Assembly (NCBI GenBank): GCA_035289205.1
Contig: DATDXV010000021.1
Span: 1-49,051 of the forward strand
Direction: 5' to 3'
DNA from: DATDXV01 sp035289205
Lineage (GTDB): Archaea; Aenigmatarchaeota; Aenigmatarchaeia; Aenigmatarchaeales; DATDXV01
Length of the DNA stretch: 49,051 bases
Position numbers and translations under genes: made by a program. This document shows positions 8,303 to 15,629 of the stretch, piece after piece. The notes beneath the pieces were generated by a model that saw nothing but the letters and a program-made list of their open reading frames with translations, was not told the origin of the DNA and searched no databases. Position 1 is the first letter of the stretch. Each line of letters begins with the position of its first letter.

Positions 8303-9040
8303 TTATCTCTTTACAGCTACTACCCGGCCGCCCGAATCCGAGCCCGCCAAGCCGCTCCAACCGGAGTCCAGGCCCAAGGACCTGTCCAGACCCAACCTGG
8401 AAAGACCAGATTCCATTGTATAGGAAGTTCTGCTTCCATTCTTATCAGGCAGAGGCATGCCGTTCTTGTCTGTCTCGTTGAAATTGGCATTATTCTTCAA
8501 TGCAGGGACAACAAGAGGTTTCGCTCCCTTGCGAAGCGTAAGGCCCAGACTATCAGGAGAATTCGCATCATTCACAAGGCTAAGATCTCCTGGAAGGATT
8601 GCAACAGGGTCCGTTATCTCCTTAACGTGAAGCGCCTTCTTTATCTGCGGCTCAATCTGCTTGGCATGATAAGAGTTCGGATTGCCCGCGCTCCTGAAAA
8701 CCAATCCGTAGTCAACATAACTTCCGCGTGTATCAATACCTAGAGCAGGATTGGATTCGTGCAGTTTTCTTGCAGCTTCCATGTCAACAGGCCTTGCCAG
8801 CTGCAGCCCTGACTCCCTTAGGATGTCAGCAGCAACAATAGAAGCATATAGGTTGGAACCCTTCACAACATTGTTTTCGAGTTGCAAAACTCCCTTTAAG
8901 TTTTTGTTGTTGTCATAGCCTTGCTCAACAGACATGTTATATGCTTGCAGGAAGTCCTTGCCGAACTCCCCTTCCAGATATCCTATCATTGGAACATCTG
9001 CCGTCATAGGCCTTCCAGTGAACTTTGGTGAGTCTTTCAT
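8303..9040 (-). CDS. Putative DGR target protein with C-terminal variable region
   Basis: 245 residues. The body (1-200) has no enzyme motif that I recognise; it includes SYVDYGLVFRSAGNPNSYHA near 107-126. The last 30 residues read LSRLGLDRSLGLDSGWSG then LAGSDSGGRVV: a Leu/Ser/Trp scaffold in which every second or third position is Gly or Asp, ending in GRVV. Archaeal and candidate-phylum DGR targets that I recall end in this kind of pattern. At DNA level the presumed variable codons are GGC, GGT, GAC and GAT, as expected if they came from AAC/AAT. No matching template is visible in this window. The gene converges on the ATPase with six bases between stops. Confidence 0.6.
   Translation of the reverse strand: MKDSPKFTGRPMTADVPMIGYLEGEFGKDFLQAYNMSVEQGYDNNKNLKGVLQLENNVVKGSNLYASIVAADILRESGLQLARPVDMEAARKLHESNPALGIDTRGSYVDYGLVFRSAGNPNSYHAKQIEPQIKKALHVKEITDPVAILPGDLSLVNDANSPDSLGLTLRKGAKPLVVPALKNNANFNETDKNGMPLPDKNGSRTSYTMESGLSRLGLDRSLGLDSGWSGLAGSDSGGRVVAVKR
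8320..8407 (-). repeat. Candidate second DGR variable region (no template in window)
   Basis: The stretch is unusually G-rich on the coding strand compared with the rest of the gene. Codons at apparent scaffold positions are TTG, CTG, TCC, TGG and TCG, while intervening codons are GGC, GGT, GAC and GAT. Replacing those with AAC/AAT gives a plausible asparagine-rich template. It does not align with the template repeat at 28994-29153, so it would need another DGR elsewhere in the genome. Confidence 0.5.
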
Positions 9041-9247
9041 AACATTTACTACTTAGCAAGAGTTTATAAAGCTATCCGAAATTGTAAGCGTAACGCCTGA
9101 CGACATCTTTAGTCAATTCCAACTTCAACTCATTCTGTCCAGCAATTGTTTCAATGTCAAAGGCTTTGAGTTTATCAAGCTAATATTCCCTTGATATCTG
9201 ATTGAGAGAACATAAGATTAAATATCCATTGCGCTTATTATAAAAGT

Positions 9248-9676
9248 ATGATTAATTCTGACGAACTAAGAAAGATTGCTTCTATGGAAATTCCCCTGAA
9301 AGGCTGCTCCAATGTAACATACAGGGGAAACAGATACGGAATCGCAATGGATTCAATGGCAGAGGGGTATGAAAAGGATTGTCCTTGTGATTTCAACTGC
9401 AGCTTTACAGATAGCAAACCTTCTCAAGTTTGCATAAATGAAAAGCTTGGCAAAGACGAGATGAGAGGGACTATAGTGCATGCATTGGTCGAACTTGATC
9501 TGCATCACTTCCAAAGTCTCCCAGAATTTCAAGCGCATGAGAAAGCAAGGAAAGAAGAAAGGGATGTTGCAATAGAGAAGGGCATGAGAATACGCAAAAT
9601 AGCTATGCTAGGCGTAGATAAGGCACCGAAGCAGAGCGACTTTTATTTCTTTGAAAGGGGTAAGGTAGAGTCATAA
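9248..9676 (+). CDS. Unidentified cysteine-containing protein
   Basis: 142 residues, no family recognised. It has a cluster CPCDFNC (45-51) plus C19 and C63, and a helix with GTIVHALVELDLHHF, whose H-x3-E-x3-HH spacing loosely recalls a metal site but is not HExxH. The tail is charged (EKARKEERDVAIEKGMRIRK). A TTAAATAT box near 9217-9224 is about 27 bases from the ATG, so a leaderless transcript is likely. The sequence upstream (9041-9247) is AT-rich and otherwise holds only a short open remnant on the minus strand. Confidence 0.6.
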   Translation: MINSDELRKIASMEIPLKGCSNVTYRGNRYGIAMDSMAEGYEKDCPCDFNCSFTDSKPSQVCINEKLGKDEMRGTIVHALVELDLHHFQSLPEFQAHEKARKEERDVAIEKGMRIRKIAMLGVDKAPKQSDFYFFERGKVES

Positions 9677-9680
9677 AGAA

Positions 9681-9842
9681 CTATTCAGAAGATTCGATCA
9701 CTGTTCGTCCTGAATTCCTGGCAGAAGAGATATATTCCTGGAATTCATGGCTTGAGCAATAGCCTTCTTTTCCAGACTCCCGCTTGTGGCAGCCGCAGCC
9801 ATCCATCTCCACTATCCTGTCTTCTCTCATATCGAGCGGCAT
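9681..9842 (-). CDS. Small cysteine-rich ORF (53 aa)
   Basis: A 53-residue frame from ATG 9842 to TAG 9681-9683: MPLDMREDRIVEMDGCGCHK continues to a third cysteine in GYCSSHEF. The C-x-C and later C-x3-H could bind a metal. It fills an otherwise empty 196-base gap and has a TTAAGAAC-like box about 25 bases upstream. No family recognised; coding status rests on composition, the cysteines and the gap. Confidence 0.4.
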   Translation of the reverse strand: MPLDMREDRIVEMDGCGCHKRESGKEGYCSSHEFQEYISSARNSGRTVIESSE

Positions 9843-9872
9843 AGAAAGAGTTCAGAACAAGAGTTCTTAAGC

Positions 9873-10964
9873 CTACTTGCTGTGTATAACAAACTCGCAG
9901 CGCTTGTCCCCGCTTCCTATGCATTTGGTCTCAACAACCGTAAACCTCTTCTTGTTCGTGTTCTCCAGGTATCCGGCTATCATTCCAGCAACATACGAGC
10001 ATAGCCGTTTGTTCATGTTCTTTACTCCGGAGCAGAACGCGCACTCCTCAAGGACAAAGGTCATTGTCCTCCGATCAACAGCAAAGTGGCCGATCTTCAG
10101 CTTTTCGAAAAGATCGCAGAAGCCCTTCAGCCTGTCCCCCTTAAGCCTTGCCCCTATCTCTTTTCCAGATTCCCTTCCAATCCAGTAGAACAGAGCATGG
10201 GCGCCCGCGGAAGATAGGAATATTCCCAAGTAGAATGCCTGCGTCAATGCAAGATTTGCGTAGTCATCAAGGTCATGCCTCTCCTTCTCATCCTCAAACA
10301 TCCTGTCATAGATTGACTGCCTGATCCTCTTGAAGTCCGCAGGCTTCAATTCATCAAACTTATGTTCAGGCAGCTGGACAGCCCCAGCGAACTCATCTGC
10401 TTCCTTCCCTGCTGCCTTGCACTCGCTCTCAACAATGTTCACGGGCTGCCCTATCACAGCTTCAACGCTTCCCCCAAGAATACCTGTAGGCAGGAAGCAT
10501 GTCCTCTTCTTCACGTTCGGCAGATCCCAAGAATACATAAGCTCATTTACTTTGACCCTGAAGGTCTTTGCAGTCTCGTCAACCCAGAGGATTCTTGGCG
10601 TTCCTATCTTGTAGTATTCCCATCCCCTGAAGATCTTGTCAACATACTGCGGATCCTTCAGTACGCCTATTCCGGTGTACCCCTTCCAAGCAGCGCCGAG
10701 TTTTGCAACAAGATGGCCAACGCCCATTGTCTGAAGCAGCTGTTTTGTAGATTCCTCCCCGATGTACTTGCCCCAGGAATAGAGATACTGCGTGTATGTG
10801 TTTGATAGGGAAAGCATTGAGAAAAACACATCCTGGAATACAAGTATGTGCAGGTCGTCTCCGATGTTGGGCCTGATCGGAGGGAGTTGCCTGAACGGCC
10901 TTACTCCGAATTCCTCAAGACTTCTCGAATAATCCTTGTATTGTTTAGCCCATACTGGCAACAT
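9873..10964 (-). CDS. Protein with two V4R-type domains
   Basis: 363 residues. Two halves have the V4R (4-vinyl reductase) small-molecule-binding layout: an N-terminal one at about 35-205 with WGKYIGEESTKQLLQTMGVG and a C-terminal one at about 235-363 with YWIGRESGKEIGARLKG. The latter ends in the usual V4R cysteine region, CAFCSG, RLCSYVAGMIAGYL and TKCIGSGDKRCEF. V4R domains serve as ligand or sensory modules. It is the last gene of an operon with a KaiC-like ATPase one base upstream, another V4R protein and two membrane proteins, suggesting a signalling cascade. The ligand is unknown. Confidence 0.75.
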   Translation of the reverse strand: MLPVWAKQYKDYSRSLEEFGVRPFRQLPPIRPNIGDDLHILVFQDVFFSMLSLSNTYTQYLYSWGKYIGEESTKQLLQTMGVGHLVAKLGAAWKGYTGIGVLKDPQYVDKIFRGWEYYKIGTPRILWVDETAKTFRVKVNELMYSWDLPNVKKRTCFLPTGILGGSVEAVIGQPVNIVESECKAAGKEADEFAGAVQLPEHKFDELKPADFKRIRQSIYDRMFEDEKERHDLDDYANLALTQAFYLGIFLSSAGAHALFYWIGRESGKEIGARLKGDRLKGFCDLFEKLKIGHFAVDRRTMTFVLEECAFCSGVKNMNKRLCSYVAGMIAGYLENTNKKRFTVVETKCIGSGDKRCEFVIHSK

Positions 10965-10965
10965 A

Positions 10966-11646
10966 TCAATCCCTCAAAACCACTCCTCTTTCCGTTGTTT
11001 CAAACTCAAGCCATTCCAAGGAATGCTTTGTCCCTTTCATCTTATCTACGCGCAGATACCTTTTGTTCTCCTCTATCTTGAATGATATCGAGCCATCAAC
11101 CACATAGCTCACTGTAGAAAGAATTCTGGGATCATGAACGCCCTCCTCAAGAATCATGACAAGATTGTATCCAGCTGTCTTGATCTTTGCTGTAATGACG
11201 GGGATGAACTTTATCACAAGGGTCGGGTCTGCGTAGAGCAGCAGCGTGGAAAGGGAGTCGAAGACCCCTCTCTTTACAGGCGCCCCGTTCAGGCTCCTCA
11301 GGACATCGCCGACAGTTATGTTCAGCTCATTGATGTTGCTCAGGTCTCCAATCTTATTCTCTCCTCCGCTCTCCCCAATGCGCCATGAGTATCCGTCTAT
11401 AAACTTCAGCTTCTCCTTCTCCACCTTTCCGAACCTCTGCAGGCTGTCAGTTATCTCCTCCGGACTGCTGTCAAATGCGACATAGATGACAGGCTGCCTG
11501 TTCTTCAACCCCTCCACAACAAACTGCTGGGCAATCGTGGATTTTCCGCAGCCAGGCGGGCCTATAAGGACAATAGAAGCGTTCTTCGGATACCCGCCCT
11601 CGATATGCTTATCAAGACCTATTATCCCTGTCTTTACACGATCCAT
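10966..11646 (-). CDS. KaiC-like RecA-fold ATPase (V4R operon)
   Basis: 226 residues, single KaiC domain: RVKTGIIGLDKHIEGGYP, Walker A GPPGCGKST (29-37), a YVAFDSSPEE segment where KaiC proteins carry the catalytic acidic pair, and a Walker B region GVFDSLS. It differs clearly from the KaiC-like protein at 5.5-6.2 kb. Its neighbours on both sides are V4R proteins, so it is probably an output or switch ATPase responding to ligand binding. This is inference from operon structure: four genes are spaced by five bases or fewer and the membrane gene upstream overlaps the next. Confidence 0.85.
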   Translation of the reverse strand: MDRVKTGIIGLDKHIEGGYPKNASIVLIGPPGCGKSTIAQQFVVEGLKNRQPVIYVAFDSSPEEITDSLQRFGKVEKEKLKFIDGYSWRIGESGGENKIGDLSNINELNITVGDVLRSLNGAPVKRGVFDSLSTLLLYADPTLVIKFIPVITAKIKTAGYNLVMILEEGVHDPRILSTVSYVVDGSISFKIEENKRYLRVDKMKGTKHSLEWLEFETTERGVVLRD

Positions 11647-11650
11647 CAGA

Positions 11651-12124
11651 TCACTTGAATTTTATCAAGAACTCGTCCACTTCATCTCCAAGGCCGCCGC
11701 ACAAGACTTCTGTAACCACAGTCTGCCTCTTCAGCCTTGCTTCCATTGCCCCGTCAATTATCCCGGCCTCGAAAAAGCAGACCGGTCTTCCAACGCTCTC
11801 CATGCCTGAGCTCGAAGCGGAATCCTTCAAAGCAACAATTATGCTCTTCTCGTCCTTCTCTTTAATCTCAAGCCTTCCAACTCCAAAATCAGAGAACATC
11901 TTTCCCAAGTCCTTTACAACATCAGCTACCTGAGAAGACTTGAAACTCTTTGCAGCCTCTTTCCCGAATTTCTTTCCGGCAAGATACAAGCTTGAGGATT
12001 CCGCAAGCGAAACCCACTGAAGGCTATGGACAACAGCCCTGAGATACCTGATATCAACTCTGTCATTCTTCCTGGGCTTCTTTGCCTCAAGAAGTTTTTT
12101 CACAGCCCCGTCAAATCCAGTCAT
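11651..12124 (-). CDS. V4R domain protein (single domain)
   Basis: 157 residues. LYLAGKKFGKEAAKSF followed by VVKDLGKMFSDFGVGRLEI and CFFEAGIIDGAMEARL gives the core of a V4R/heme-NO-binding-like fold. It keeps only two cysteines (RPVCFFEAG and EVLCGGLG), fewer than the larger V4R protein downstream, so it lacks the four-Cys site. The stop is four bases before the KaiC-like gene. Confidence 0.65.
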   Translation of the reverse strand: MTGFDGAVKKLLEAKKPRKNDRVDIRYLRAVVHSLQWVSLAESSSLYLAGKKFGKEAAKSFKSSQVADVVKDLGKMFSDFGVGRLEIKEKDEKSIIVALKDSASSSGMESVGRPVCFFEAGIIDGAMEARLKRQTVVTEVLCGGLGDEVDEFLIKFK

Positions 12125-12126
12125 GC

Positions 12127-12477
12127 CTATTCTACCTCACGCTTCAATAAATAAACACCCCATACGAGCCAGGATATTGCAACCAGCTGATAGACCAGGA
12201 AAACTAGAATTGCAAGGTCGCCATATATCCACTCGTATGTAAAGGGAACCTTCAGGAACTGATAAAGAGCCATCAGCACCAGTCCGATAAAGAAAGTCCT
12301 CCACCCCTTTGGAGCCTCAGCAGACTCATAGAAATTTTTGTAATAGTATCTCACAAAGACCGCGCAGGCCGCAAAAGCGAGCCCTGCTATGATGCTGCTC
12401 TGCACAGTGAAAGGCCCTATGAAGGTATTCCCGAAATAAGTCAGGGGATCGGTCCACTGAATTCCGAAGAGGGTCAT
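12127..12477 (-). CDS. Four-helix membrane protein A of the V4R operon
   Basis: 116 residues with four hydrophobic segments. ATG 12477 is chosen since it overlaps the upstream stop as ATGA; the longer reading starts inside the neighbour. The segment YYKNFYESAEAPKGWRTFF aligns with YTKQFYEGRDKPLSWGLII in the upstream gene, so the two are tandem paralogues. No family name recognised. A membrane sensor feeding the V4R/KaiC proteins is a reasonable inference. Confidence 0.7.
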   Translation of the reverse strand: MTLFGIQWTDPLTYFGNTFIGPFTVQSSIIAGLAFAACAVFVRYYYKNFYESAEAPKGWRTFFIGLVLMALYQFLKVPFTYEWIYGDLAILVFLVYQLVAISWLVWGVYLLKREVE

Positions 12478-12815
12478 TGCATCGCCTCCCTGGCAAGGAA
12501 GTAGCATCCCGCTACAAGCAGAAGAAAGGAGAAGTTCTGGATAAGCAGTATCCCGCCATTTACAAACACGAAATCTGTTACCGTATCGAATATCCTGTAT
12601 GGAGTGAGGAACTGCCCGAATTCTGACAAGGCAAGGAAGGAAAGGCCTGCAATGATCAATCCCCAGCTCAGAGGCTTATCCCTGCCCTCATAGAACTGCT
12701 TCGTATACTGCCAGCCGAAGAACACTGTCATGAAGAATCCTATGGCCACAGCAAGGTTGCTTACAAAGAACGGTACGCTTAGCCAGCCTAGAATCGAAAA
12801 CGGGTCTGCCCACAT
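12474..12815 (-). CDS. Four-helix membrane protein B of the V4R operon
   Basis: 113 residues from ATG 12815 (a TTG two codons upstream is less likely). Four hydrophobic segments with the same order as its neighbour, and the shared cytosolic loop Y-x-K-x-F-Y-E. It is the first gene of the operon; AT-rich TATTATA and TTATATC boxes lie about 10-25 bases upstream. It is paralogous to the next gene, probably from tandem duplication, and could form a heterodimer with it. Confidence 0.7.
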   Translation of the reverse strand: MWADPFSILGWLSVPFFVSNLAVAIGFFMTVFFGWQYTKQFYEGRDKPLSWGLIIAGLSFLALSEFGQFLTPYRIFDTVTDFVFVNGGILLIQNFSFLLLVAGCYFLAREAMQ

Positions 12816-12852
12816 GAACAATAGATATAATATGCTATAATAAAAGCTTAAC

Positions 12853-13044
12853 TTAGGAGTCTTGAGAAAATGGAATTAACTCTTCGTGTTTCTTCAAGCT
12901 TTCAAGATAGCCCCTTATGGCGTCTTTGGTGTTTGCAAGAGCCTCTTCCTTTGTTTTTCCCTGAGATATGCATCCTGGCAATTCAGGAACTATCGCAGTG
13001 AAATTCTTGTCATCATCCATCTCAAGAAGTACTCTAAACTTCAT
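12853..13044 (-). CDS. HicB-family protein (orphan antitoxin-like)
   Basis: 63 residues: MKFRVLLEMDDDKNFTAIVPELPGCISQGKT and EEALANTKDAIRGYL, the compact RNase H-like HicB core that includes the PELPGC motif. It lacks the C-terminal DNA-binding extension of long HicBs. No HicA (a double-stranded RNA-binding fold of about 60 residues with a catalytic His) is adjacent. The preceding gene, six bases upstream, is unrelated to HicA, so this is an orphan or uses another partner. Confidence 0.8.
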   Translation of the reverse strand: MKFRVLLEMDDDKNFTAIVPELPGCISQGKTKEEALANTKDAIRGYLESLKKHEELIPFSQDS

Positions 13045-13049
13045 AAGAA

Positions 13050-13286
13050 TTACTGTGAATCCATAACATAGCGAAATGCTTCAGCCTCATTATCATTAAG
13101 TCTGTAACCATTTGATTTGATAAAGTATTTCATTAACAATCTAGAATCTTCTACTCTTCTGTTAAATACTTCCCACCGATCTCTGCTTTGAATTGTTTCA
13201 TAAAGCCTAAATCCATGCTCCCCGCTCATGCGCATTGTACTTCGTAATTTTTCAGCTACTCTTCTATCTTCTGAGCTCATAGCCAT
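13050..13286 (-). CDS. Unidentified helical protein upstream of hicB
   Basis: 78 residues from ATG 13286, highly charged and predicted helical (RRVAEKLRSTMRMSGEHGF). A longer reading to 13355 adds a hydrophobic leader, but it would overlap taw1 and lacks a better start. Six bases separate it from the HicB gene, so the two are probably co-transcribed. No toxin family recognised. Confidence 0.5.
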   Translation of the reverse strand: MAMSSEDRRVAEKLRSTMRMSGEHGFRLYETIQSRDRWEVFNRRVEDSRLLMKYFIKSNGYRLNDNEAEAFRYVMDSQ

Positions 13287-13326
13287 GGAATCACTAACAA
13301 AATGATATAACAACAGGAATAAATAC

Positions 13327-14406
13327 CTAAGCTTTTTTCTTACTAGCATCATCAAATAGTCTATCTTGTTCTTTTATTTTTTCTAGGCTCCATTTCCATG
13401 TTTCATCATCTTTGACTAATACAACAAGTCTGCTTGCAAGGTCTTTAGTCTTTATCGTATAGCCGGTAAGCTCGGCTAATTGTTTTGAAAAATCCTCGGT
13501 ATCCTGCATTGAAGGCATGTTTGACACGGCTAACCTTTCTCTGGATTCCCCCACATAAGAATAGCCTTTAACCTCTACGAAATCCGCCTCAGAGAATTTT
13601 ATCAGTTCCGCAAAGCCCTCTGGATCCTTCATATTGAGATCTTTTACAGCAGTTATTCTGAATACAGTTCTTGCTTCCTTGAAATCTTTGAGGAGTTCAA
13701 GGCTCTGCCTAACTTTCTCGAATGCATCGAAAATAAAAGAGTTTGTAATTTTCTTATAGTCTTCTGGATTAGTCGCATATACACTAACATATAGGTTTGT
13801 AGGCTCTATGCCTCTTTGCAACATCTCCTTCAGTCTGTTTGGCATTGTGCCATTCGATACAATGAATGCCGTGCAGTTTCTGTTCTTGATTTCTTTTATC
13901 AAATCGACTATCCTTGGATAAAGTGTGGGTTCCCCATCCAAACTTATAGCAAAGTGTGCTGGTTCCATAGCTTCCCCGAATAACTCTTTTGTCGTCTTTT
14001 CATTTCCACCAAAGCCACTAAGGAGTTCTTGCTGTGCAGCGATGGCTCCATCTATGATTGTCTTTGGGTCATCCCATTCCGCTTCCGCTTTAAACCTATC
14101 CTTGCCAAAGCTCCGCCAGCAAAAGCTGCACGAGAAGCTGCAGAAATCCAGTTTACCGCCAGCCAACAATGTTGCCTGGTGTCGGCGTCATCTGGACGCA
14201 GCGGTGTGATCTTTAGCAGACTTTGAAAGTCTAATGCCGTACACCGCCTTATAACAATTCTTTCCATTCTTTACGCGCTTTTTTGTCCAGCCGCACACTG
14301 AAACTCCAGAGTGCTTTTTCTCACCCACGAGCCTGTAGTGCGCATTTTTGTATTTCTGCAATCTTTCGGCAGGAAATTTGACGAAGTCTTTATTTTCGTC
14401 TTCCAT
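13327..14406 (-). CDS. taw1: tRNA 4-demethylwyosine synthase (Taw1/TYW1), split by two micro-introns
   Basis: Radical-SAM enzyme that makes the tricyclic base of wyosine in tRNA-Phe from N1-methylguanosine and pyruvate. As DNA it lies in three frames. Exons 14406-14233, 14212-14181 and 14152-13327 add up to 1032 bases, 343 residues, with no other disruption. Once joined, the auxiliary cluster cysteines are C38, C51 and C63 (SVCGW, KNCYK, SHRC) and the radical-SAM cluster is C73, C77, C80 (FCSFSCSFCW). From memory this is nearly the spacing of the Methanocaldococcus enzyme. The junction reads YGIRSHRCVQMTPTLDFC, matching the family. Both interruptions fold as bulge-helix-bulge motifs (separate entries). 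Alternative: a decayed gene, but the remaining 800 bases are intact. Confidence 0.85.
14153..14180 (-). other. Candidate BHB micro-intron 2 in taw1 (28 nt)
   Basis: Seen directly: exon end GCCG pairs with intron CGGU (central helix, one G-U). The 5' bulge is AC|A and the 3' bulge AA|A. The intron core CCAG-G-CAAC-AUU-GUUG-G-CUGG is a hairpin with a single G-G mismatch that runs straight into CGGU. Cutting after the second base of each bulge joins CCG AC to A CTG GAT, phase 2, restoring MTPTLDFC. An outer pairing CCAG/CUGG is possible. Splicing is inferred. Confidence 0.8.
14213..14232 (-). other. Candidate BHB micro-intron 1 in taw1 (20 nt)
   Basis: Seen directly: exon end GGCA pairs with intron UGCU (a four-pair central helix with one G-U). 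The 5' bulge is UU|A and the 3' bulge AA|A. The intron core GACUU-UCA-AAGUC is a hairpin contiguous with the central helix. Flanking GCGGUGU and ACACCGC form a seven-pair outer stem. Standard cleavage after the second bulge base removes exactly the 20 bases needed to join GGC ATT to AGA TCA CAC, phase 0. Splicing itself is inferred. Confidence 0.8.
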
Positions 14407-14415
14407 ACCTGTCTC

Positions 14416-15570
14416 TTAATGCTTATCGCTTAGGTCTTTTAATATCTTTCTCAGGACGACATACTCCCAATGCTTTCTGAAATTCGTCATGATAACTCGC
14501 ATACCAATGGACTCAAATGCTTTCATGTACGTCTCATTTAGGAAATCATATCTGCAAACAAGATAACGAATGGCGTCTTGATTCAAGATGCTTTGTAAAG
14601 TGCATTGCCCTAACTTGAATTTTGGAGCTTGCGGATGTTTGCCTCTTGTTACTTCTATAGATATTCTCTTCCCAGAGCGCTCTAACAATAAATCACCGAT
14701 CCTGTCCTCAGCTGTTATCCTGTAAGGCGATATTGTAATCCCCATATTTTCCGCTGCCCTGCCCAGTATTCTGCCATCCTTGTCCTGTATAAGGTCTGAT
14801 TTGGCGATGCTGAATTCCCTGCAATTTATCAATACTTCCAACTTCTTTACACTGCTCAAATCAACGTGCAGAGGTAACGCAATCCTCATGCGATATCCAG
14901 AGGATCTTGTATCCAGAATCCTACCGGCATTCAGCGGAAATATAAGTATGCGCTTAAGATCTTTAGATAACTTTACCCCTATCCTAGTCTTTTTACCGTT
15001 TAAAATTCTTAATAATTCCCTTGAGGAGAAGGTGACTGAGAAGACGTTTCTTTCTCTCCTGACATTTCCTCTAAAGACTACAGTGCCATTTGTTATTTCT
15101 ATGTCATCTACCATTTGGATGGCAATACCCCTTCTTAGACTGCCGATAGCAGTGCTAACGACAGATGTATCAAATCTTAGACCATGACCTCTCAGTTCAG
15201 ACATGATAGGCTTCTCCGGTTTCCCCTTATCCAGCATTTCTTTGATGAGTTTCAAACCTTTCCAGCCAAGTTTTTTCTTAAGAAACTCCAAAGATTCTTC
15301 AGCACTCATCGATACATATGATTTACTCTTCTTCGTTACAGGACCTCTGCTTATGTCAAAGGATGGCTTAATGCCTGATATTTCCGACAGGATAATTACT
15401 GTTTCTAATTCAGGTGAAGATTTCCCTAGAGACCACCAATCCAGCTTTACCCTATTTGGCATTCCGAGTTTCCTAGCGAGTCTAGTGCTTCCCATTCCTA
15501 GTTTCTTCTTAACAGCAATAAAGAATCTTCTCTGCTCTTCTAAATTCTCAAACTTAGCCCTCAAAACCAT
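14416..15570 (-). CDS. HTH protein with possible nuclease-like C-terminal domain
   Basis: 384 residues. Residues 10-60 look like a helix-turn-helix (GMGSTRLARKLGMPNRVKLD). A second helical, HTH-like segment is at about 90-140. The C-terminal third has a strand-rich part with RIGDLLLERSGKRISIEVTRG, whose D-x(n)-E-V-T arrangement resembles a PD-(D/E)xK nuclease core without the usual lysine. This may be a restriction-like or archaeal regulator; I do not recognise a named family. It ends nine bases upstream of taw1 on the same strand. Rated as real from length and composition. Confidence 0.6.
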   Translation of the reverse strand: MVLRAKFENLEEQRRFFIAVKKKLGMGSTRLARKLGMPNRVKLDWWSLGKSSPELETVIILSEISGIKPSFDISRGPVTKKSKSYVSMSAEESLEFLKKKLGWKGLKLIKEMLDKGKPEKPIMSELRGHGLRFDTSVVSTAIGSLRRGIAIQMVDDIEITNGTVVFRGNVRRERNVFSVTFSSRELLRILNGKKTRIGVKLSKDLKRILIFPLNAGRILDTRSSGYRMRIALPLHVDLSSVKKLEVLINCREFSIAKSDLIQDKDGRILGRAAENMGITISPYRITAEDRIGDLLLERSGKRISIEVTRGKHPQAPKFKLGQCTLQSILNQDAIRYLVCRYDFLNETYMKAFESIGMRVIMTNFRKHWEYVVLRKILKDLSDKH

Positions 15571-15629
15571 TCTAAATGGATTACATTTCCTTAGCTTATA
15601 GCCGATTAACCCTAGGAAGTGGTAATAGG

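Noticed and set aside
8320..8407. Matching the second variable region to the template at 28994-29153.
   Set aside because: Short resemblances (AGGTCC, CTGGA-TCCGG) are out of register and include non-A changes; the templates differ.
9072..9179. A 35-codon open frame on the minus strand upstream of the DGR-like gene.
   Set aside because: No start codon and a stop immediately before it; at best a remnant of a lost gene end.
13327..14406. Simple frameshift errors or a pseudogene for taw1.
   Set aside because: The two inserts are 20 and 28 bases, not one or two, each folds into a BHB with correct cut sites, and the rest of the gene is intact. Kept only as the alternative to be excluded by reads.
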